Origin: Prochlorococcus sp. MIT 1307
GTDB taxonomy: Bacteria > Cyanobacteriota > Cyanobacteriia > PCC-6307 > Cyanobiaceae
Assembly (NCBI RefSeq): GCF_034092395.1
Contig: NZ_CP139301.1
Location: 1,426,001-1,490,000 of the forward strand
DNA: 64,000 nt
Direction: 5' to 3'
The notes below the pieces were generated by a model. That model saw only the letters and a list, made by a program, of their open reading frames with translations, made no database searches and was not told where the DNA came from. Of the stretch, positions 60,491-64,000 are shown piece after piece. Numbering within the stretch: position 1 is the stretch's first letter; the number at the start of each line of letters is the position of its first letter. The position numbers were made by a program, and so were the translations under genes.

Positions 60491-62024
60491 GCCAAACTTC
60501 TTCTGGCACTACCAGGCGGAATAATTCTTCTATTTTTTCGATCACTGCCTCAATCTGCATTCCATCTGTTACTACTTCTTTTGCATCTTTAGCTTTAACT
60601 AAGGGAGAAATTTTTCTCGAGATATCCATTTGATCACGCATTTTAATTTGGGCTGCCAATTCATTCAAACTTGGAATTGAATAACCTTGATTTTGCAAAT
60701 CAATAACTCGTCTTCGTGCACGCTCTGATGCACTTGCAGTTAAGAAGACCTTTAGTTCTGCATTTGGAAAAACAGCACTGCCAATATCTCTGCCTTCTGC
60801 CACAAGTCCTCCTGACTTCCCAATTTCTTTTTGCTGAGTAGTCAGAGCTTCTCGCACTGACCCTTGGGTGGCAATTTCCGAGACTAGGGATGTGACTATT
60901 GGAGAGCGAATTGCTTCAGTAACGTTGTTTCCATTAATGATGATCTGAGGATTTTTGCCAAATGGTTCTATTTCGAGTTTCAGATTTTCAATTGATTTTG
61001 CTACAGCAGATTGATTTTTTGGGTCTATCCCTTTTTGCTGAATCAGCCATGTGACAGCTCTATACATAGCCCCTGTATCCAGATAAAGAAGCCCTAGCTT
61101 TTCTGCAAAAGCTTTTGTAACTGTGCTTTTCCCTGCACCAGCAGGTCCATCGATGGCAACAATCGGTTTGCGAGTCATAAGGAAGGTGTGATCAATGAGA
61201 CGTGTTTTTCCACAGCGCACGGCTGCAGCTAATAGAGAAAAATGTTTATCAGGATTTGTTGCTTGTAGGGTTGCTGGATCTACGACATCTAGATACTCCA
61301 CTTTTAAACCCTTGAGTTCCAAATTAGATTTCATTGCTTGAAGGTTTAATTTTTTCCCTTTAAGTACATCTTGAGCTGCTTGTGCTAATTCATTGGGTAG
61401 GGCCAAGGATTGTTCTCGTTCTGCATGGTTTAAGTATTGGTTACGAGAACTGTATGCGAGTCCATCAAAGTCCCTGACAGTTGCCACTCCACGAATTTTA
61501 ATTGGGAGATCTAGATCTTTAATGAGTTTGCGCAGAATCACAAATTGTTGCCAATCTTTTTCACCAAGCACCAGCAAGTTTGGCTTGATGCGTCTTAATA
61601 GATGAAGCATGACTGAAGCTACGCCGTCGAAGTGATCTTTTCGTATGGATCCACATAATTTTGAATTGAGTCCCGTAGGGACTTTTACTTTGAAATTTTC
61701 TTCTGGTCCGCCAGGGTAAATTTCATTGATTGCAGGAGCCCAGATTGCATTCGCACCAGATTGATTTGCAGTTTCAATATCACTTTCCAGGTTTCTTGGA
61801 TAATCGTTGAAATCTTCTTCAGCTCCAAATTGCAAAGGATTTATAAAAATGCTGACTAGCACGCTTGGCGCATCATTCGAGTAATTACTTTTAGCGGCTT
61901 TAATTAGCTTTTCATGACCAAGGTGTAGCCCGCCCATAGTTGGAACGAAGCTCACTGGAGATTCTTGTTGCTTGCGCCAATTCAACAGTTCGGTTTGAGT
62001 TCGGATTACAGAAAAGTTCAGCAC
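60474..62024 (-). CDS. panC/cmk: Bifunctional pantoate--beta-alanine ligase / cytidylate kinase
   Basis: A 516-residue fusion known from cyanobacteria. The N-terminal PanC domain (~1-280) makes pantothenate: FVPTMGGLHLGHEKLIKAAK near residue 27, with the adenylate HLGH, and LVLGEKDWQQFVILRKLI near 155. The C-terminal Cmk domain (~285-510) phosphorylates CMP and dCMP: IVAIDGPAGAGKSTVTKAFA near 289, LLYLDTGAMYRAVTWL near 312 and VAEGRDIGSAVFPNA near 411. Start is GTG 62024. The two activities belong to coenzyme A and nucleotide synthesis, so the fusion is structural rather than pathway-based. Confidence 0.95.
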   Translation of the reverse strand: MLNFSVIRTQTELLNWRKQQESPVSFVPTMGGLHLGHEKLIKAAKSNYSNDAPSVLVSIFINPLQFGAEEDFNDYPRNLESDIETANQSGANAIWAPAINEIYPGGPEENFKVKVPTGLNSKLCGSIRKDHFDGVASVMLHLLRRIKPNLLVLGEKDWQQFVILRKLIKDLDLPIKIRGVATVRDFDGLAYSSRNQYLNHAEREQSLALPNELAQAAQDVLKGKKLNLQAMKSNLELKGLKVEYLDVVDPATLQATNPDKHFSLLAAAVRCGKTRLIDHTFLMTRKPIVAIDGPAGAGKSTVTKAFAEKLGLLYLDTGAMYRAVTWLIQQKGIDPKNQSAVAKSIENLKLEIEPFGKNPQIIINGNNVTEAIRSPIVTSLVSEIATQGSVREALTTQQKEIGKSGGLVAEGRDIGSAVFPNAELKVFLTASASERARRRVIDLQNQGYSIPSLNELAAQIKMRDQMDISRKISPLVKAKDAKEVVTDGMQIEAVIEKIEELFRLVVPEEVWPTPSK

Positions 62025-62160
62025 AATGCCTTGCCAATGATGTGAGTTTTTTTAGCTTTTCGGTTTGCTTTCACCCTTTAAAGGATTTGTTGCATACTGG
62101 CCCAGTAGATACCTATCGAGAAAGTGCAGGACAACAACAACATAGGAATCATTTAAAACT

Positions 62161-63198
62161 ATGGATTACAAGACTGCTGGTGTTGATGTCGAAGCGGGAA
62201 GGGCTTTTGTTGATCGCATTAGGTCCAGTGTTGAAGCTACTCATTTGCCAGGGGTACTTGGAGGTCTAGGTGGTTTTGGAGGGGTGATGCGTTTGCCTAG
62301 TGGACTATCTAGTCCTCTTTTAGTCGCAGGGGCTGATGGTGTAGGTACAAAATTGGAATTGGCTCAGGATTATCAAGCCCACTTTGGTGTGGGCATTGAT
62401 TTGGTTGCTATGTGCGTCAACGATGTCATTACAAGTGGTGCACAGCCATTGTTTTTTCTTGATTACATCGCTACAGGTGTTTTGACTCCAGAGGCTATGG
62501 CCGAAGTTGTGGAGGGCATTGCTAAGGGATGTCAGTTGAGTGGATGTGCATTGTTAGGAGGTGAAACAGCAGAGATGCCAGGCTTTTATGCAAAAGGGAG
62601 ATATGACTTGGCCGGTTTTTGTGTTGCGGTGGTGGAAGAAGCTGATCTGATTGATGGCACTGAGATTAAAAGTGGTGATCAGATTGTTGGTGTTTCAAGT
62701 AATGGAGTGCACAGTAATGGCTTTAGTCTTGTGCGCAAGGTCTTAAATGATTGTCCAATTCATGATAAAGGCGATTTGATTTCTGATGGATTGCCTGTGA
62801 TTGATGCTTTGCTTAGGCCAACATCTCTTTACGTTCAGCTAGTAAAAGCTCTTTTGGGAGAGGGAATTCCAATTCGTGCTATGGCGCATATCACTGGTGG
62901 GGGCTTGCCAGAAAATTTACCTCGGTGTTTACCAAAAGGCCTTCAAGCTTCGATTGACATCACGACATGGGAGAGACCTGAGGTTTTTAAGTGGCTTCAG
63001 AATGTTGGAAATATTCCTGAAATAGATTTGTGGAATACTTTTAACCTTGGAGTTGGATTTTGCCTAGTTGTTCCTTCTGAAGATGCACAAGCTACAGTCG
63101 ATATTTGTTGTGATAATGGATTTGGAGCATGGATTATGGGGCGAGTTCAAGACTCAATTACCTCTAATAGCAAAGGCTTGCTTGGCTTGCCTTTTTAA
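62161..63198 (+). CDS. purM: Phosphoribosylformylglycinamidine cyclo-ligase
   Basis: PurM closes the imidazole ring in purine synthesis, giving AIR, the substrate that ThiC also uses. The 345-residue protein has [13 protein letters not shown] at the start, [18 protein letters not shown] near residue 56, [22 protein letters not shown] near 86, [14 protein letters not shown] near 130 and [17 protein letters not shown] near 178. [15 protein letters not shown] near 241 completes the ATP site. ATG start. It is divergent from panC-cmk across 136 bp. Confidence 0.97.
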   Translation: MDYKTAGVDVEAGRAFVDRIRSSVEATHLPGVLGGLGGFGGVMRLPSGLSSPLLVAGADGVGTKLELAQDYQAHFGVGIDLVAMCVNDVITSGAQPLFFLDYIATGVLTPEAMAEVVEGIAKGCQLSGCALLGGETAEMPGFYAKGRYDLAGFCVAVVEEADLIDGTEIKSGDQIVGVSSNGVHSNGFSLVRKVLNDCPIHDKGDLISDGLPVIDALLRPTSLYVQLVKALLGEGIPIRAMAHITGGGLPENLPRCLPKGLQASIDITTWERPEVFKWLQNVGNIPEIDLWNTFNLGVGFCLVVPSEDAQATVDICCDNGFGAWIMGRVQDSITSNSKGLLGLPF

Positions 63199-63356
63199 TT
63201 GAGCTGCATTTGGTTGCTTTGGCATCAGTTGTATTGCTTCGGAGTTCAACAAGCAGAAACTTATGTCCACAAACTGTCAATTGTCCTAGTAAAATTAGGT
63301 ATTAAATGCAAGCTGAGTTTTTAGCAGCTGCGAAGTTAGATCTATCTATTATTTCT

Positions 63357-64000
63357 ATGCCCTTTGAGAATCCTCAGCGTCTCACGCGTCGACGTAGCTC
63401 AGCAGGTCCCGTGCCACCCAGACGTCCTTTGGGAAATGGATTAGATGGCATGAGCCCTCATCGTCAAGGTCCAAGACCGACTTTCTTGACTTTGAGAGAT
63501 CATGGCAAGGTTTATGTGGCGGATTTACCAAATCTCTCGGATGGACAATTAGCACATATTCGTAATGAAGCTGAAGAGGTGCTTACTAGTCTTGAAAGAC
63601 GGCTTAGTGATTTGGAGCGTGATGCTGCCAATGGTTTAGGTGATAATGACACTTTAATTAAGGCATCTACGAAACGAGATGTAACTCTCCGTTTTATTAG
63701 AGCTATTCAAGATGAGCAGGATCATCGCCGTAATAATCCAGCATTAAAGAGTGCCGCAGCTGAATCCTTGCCTCGTACATTTCTTGAAGTTGCTAGGCAT
63801 AGATTGCCTGGTTCAACTTTTGACTCTCTTTTACGAGAAGCCTTAGAAGCCTGTGCTCAAGAGGAACAAGCTAAGGATGAACCTCCAACACCAACACCAA
63901 CGCAATCACCACCACCTGTGAAGGTTGTTCCTATACGCTCCAATTCCAATAGTATGCCTGTCGTCGTCAGTCCTGACCCAAACCTCAAAAATACAACAAT
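63357..64000 (+). CDS. Conserved hypothetical protein, cut by window edge
   Basis: The frame is open to the window end (214 residues visible) with no stop. It starts at ATG 63357 (MPFENPQRLTRRRSS); an in-frame ATG at 63306 is possible. The first 40 residues are basic and Pro-rich. A helical core follows: LSDGQLAHIRNEAEEVLTSLERRL near residue 61, TKRDVTLRFIRAIQDEQDHRR near 103 and RTFLEVARHRLPGSTFDSLL near 140. The tail is Pro- and Thr-rich (PPTPTPTQSPPPVK). I do not recognise the family. It lies 158 bp after purM. Confidence 0.75.
   Translation, partial: MPFENPQRLTRRRSSAGPVPPRRPLGNGLDGMSPHRQGPRPTFLTLRDHGKVYVADLPNLSDGQLAHIRNEAEEVLTSLERRLSDLERDAANGLGDNDTLIKASTKRDVTLRFIRAIQDEQDHRRNNPALKSAAAESLPRTFLEVARHRLPGSTFDSLLREALEACAQEEQAKDEPPTPTPTQSPPPVKVVPIRSNSNSMPVVVSPDPNLKNTT

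Overview
The window is a compact, AT-rich piece of a marine picocyanobacterial chromosome. Oxygenic photosynthesis genes (psaC, a psbZ-like gene, ndhS), the bilin genes ho1-pebA-pebB, the response regulator rpaB, a PlmA-type GntR regulator and a panC-cmk fusion together point to Prochlorococcus. The retained phycoerythrobilin pathway and moderate base composition fit a low-light-adapted lineage better than a high-light one. That placement is inference from gene content, not a database match.

Layout. 1-3700: mutS (cut by the left edge), a psbZ-like gene, ribH, tRNA-Gly, a small hypothetical and a GNAT acetyltransferase. 3934-10362: secA, cysE, a plmA-like regulator, infC and miaA. 10520-14045: gyrB, a secreted SH3-like protein and two tandem crcB fluoride-channel genes, the first split by a frameshift at a T9 run, then gpx. 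14108-20310: mgtE, a group 2 sigma factor, an alpha/beta hydrolase, mutY, a PfkB sugar kinase and tsaE. 20339-25334: ahcY, a DedA protein, ssb and mreBCD. 25826-32497: rpaB, lysS, a small conserved protein, smpB, ruvB, a secreted TPR protein, an M20 amidohydrolase and a small membrane protein. 32710-38356: a TPP riboswitch with thiC, then tkt, fabF and acpP on the minus strand, then psaC. 38440-43413: glmS, a GDP-mannose enzyme, rimM, ndhS and rnc. 43479-44929: RNase P RNA, tRNA-Arg and two hypotheticals. 45022-51181: glgP, a cation/proton antiporter, an alpha/beta hydrolase and an aldose epimerase. 51344-55738: a D-lactate dehydrogenase, an L-lactate dehydrogenase-type flavoprotein and a four-carbon acid sugar kinase, all on one strand. 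55814-64000: icd, ho1-pebA-pebB, a low-molecular-weight phosphatase, panC-cmk, purM and a partial hypothetical.

Most of the window is housekeeping. The points most worth following are the slippery-run split of the first crcB gene beside an intact paralogue; the organic-acid module at 51344-55738, whose dld start is preceded by a hairpin and a three-codon mini-ORF; a MutY that keeps a complete Nudix box; a palindrome in front of plmA; a 16-bp inverted repeat straddling the GNAT start; and an NtcA-type site between icd and ho1. Convergent genes are packed extremely tightly, with five of twelve pairs overlapping.

I found no CRISPR array, insertion sequence, prophage, toxin-antitoxin or restriction system.
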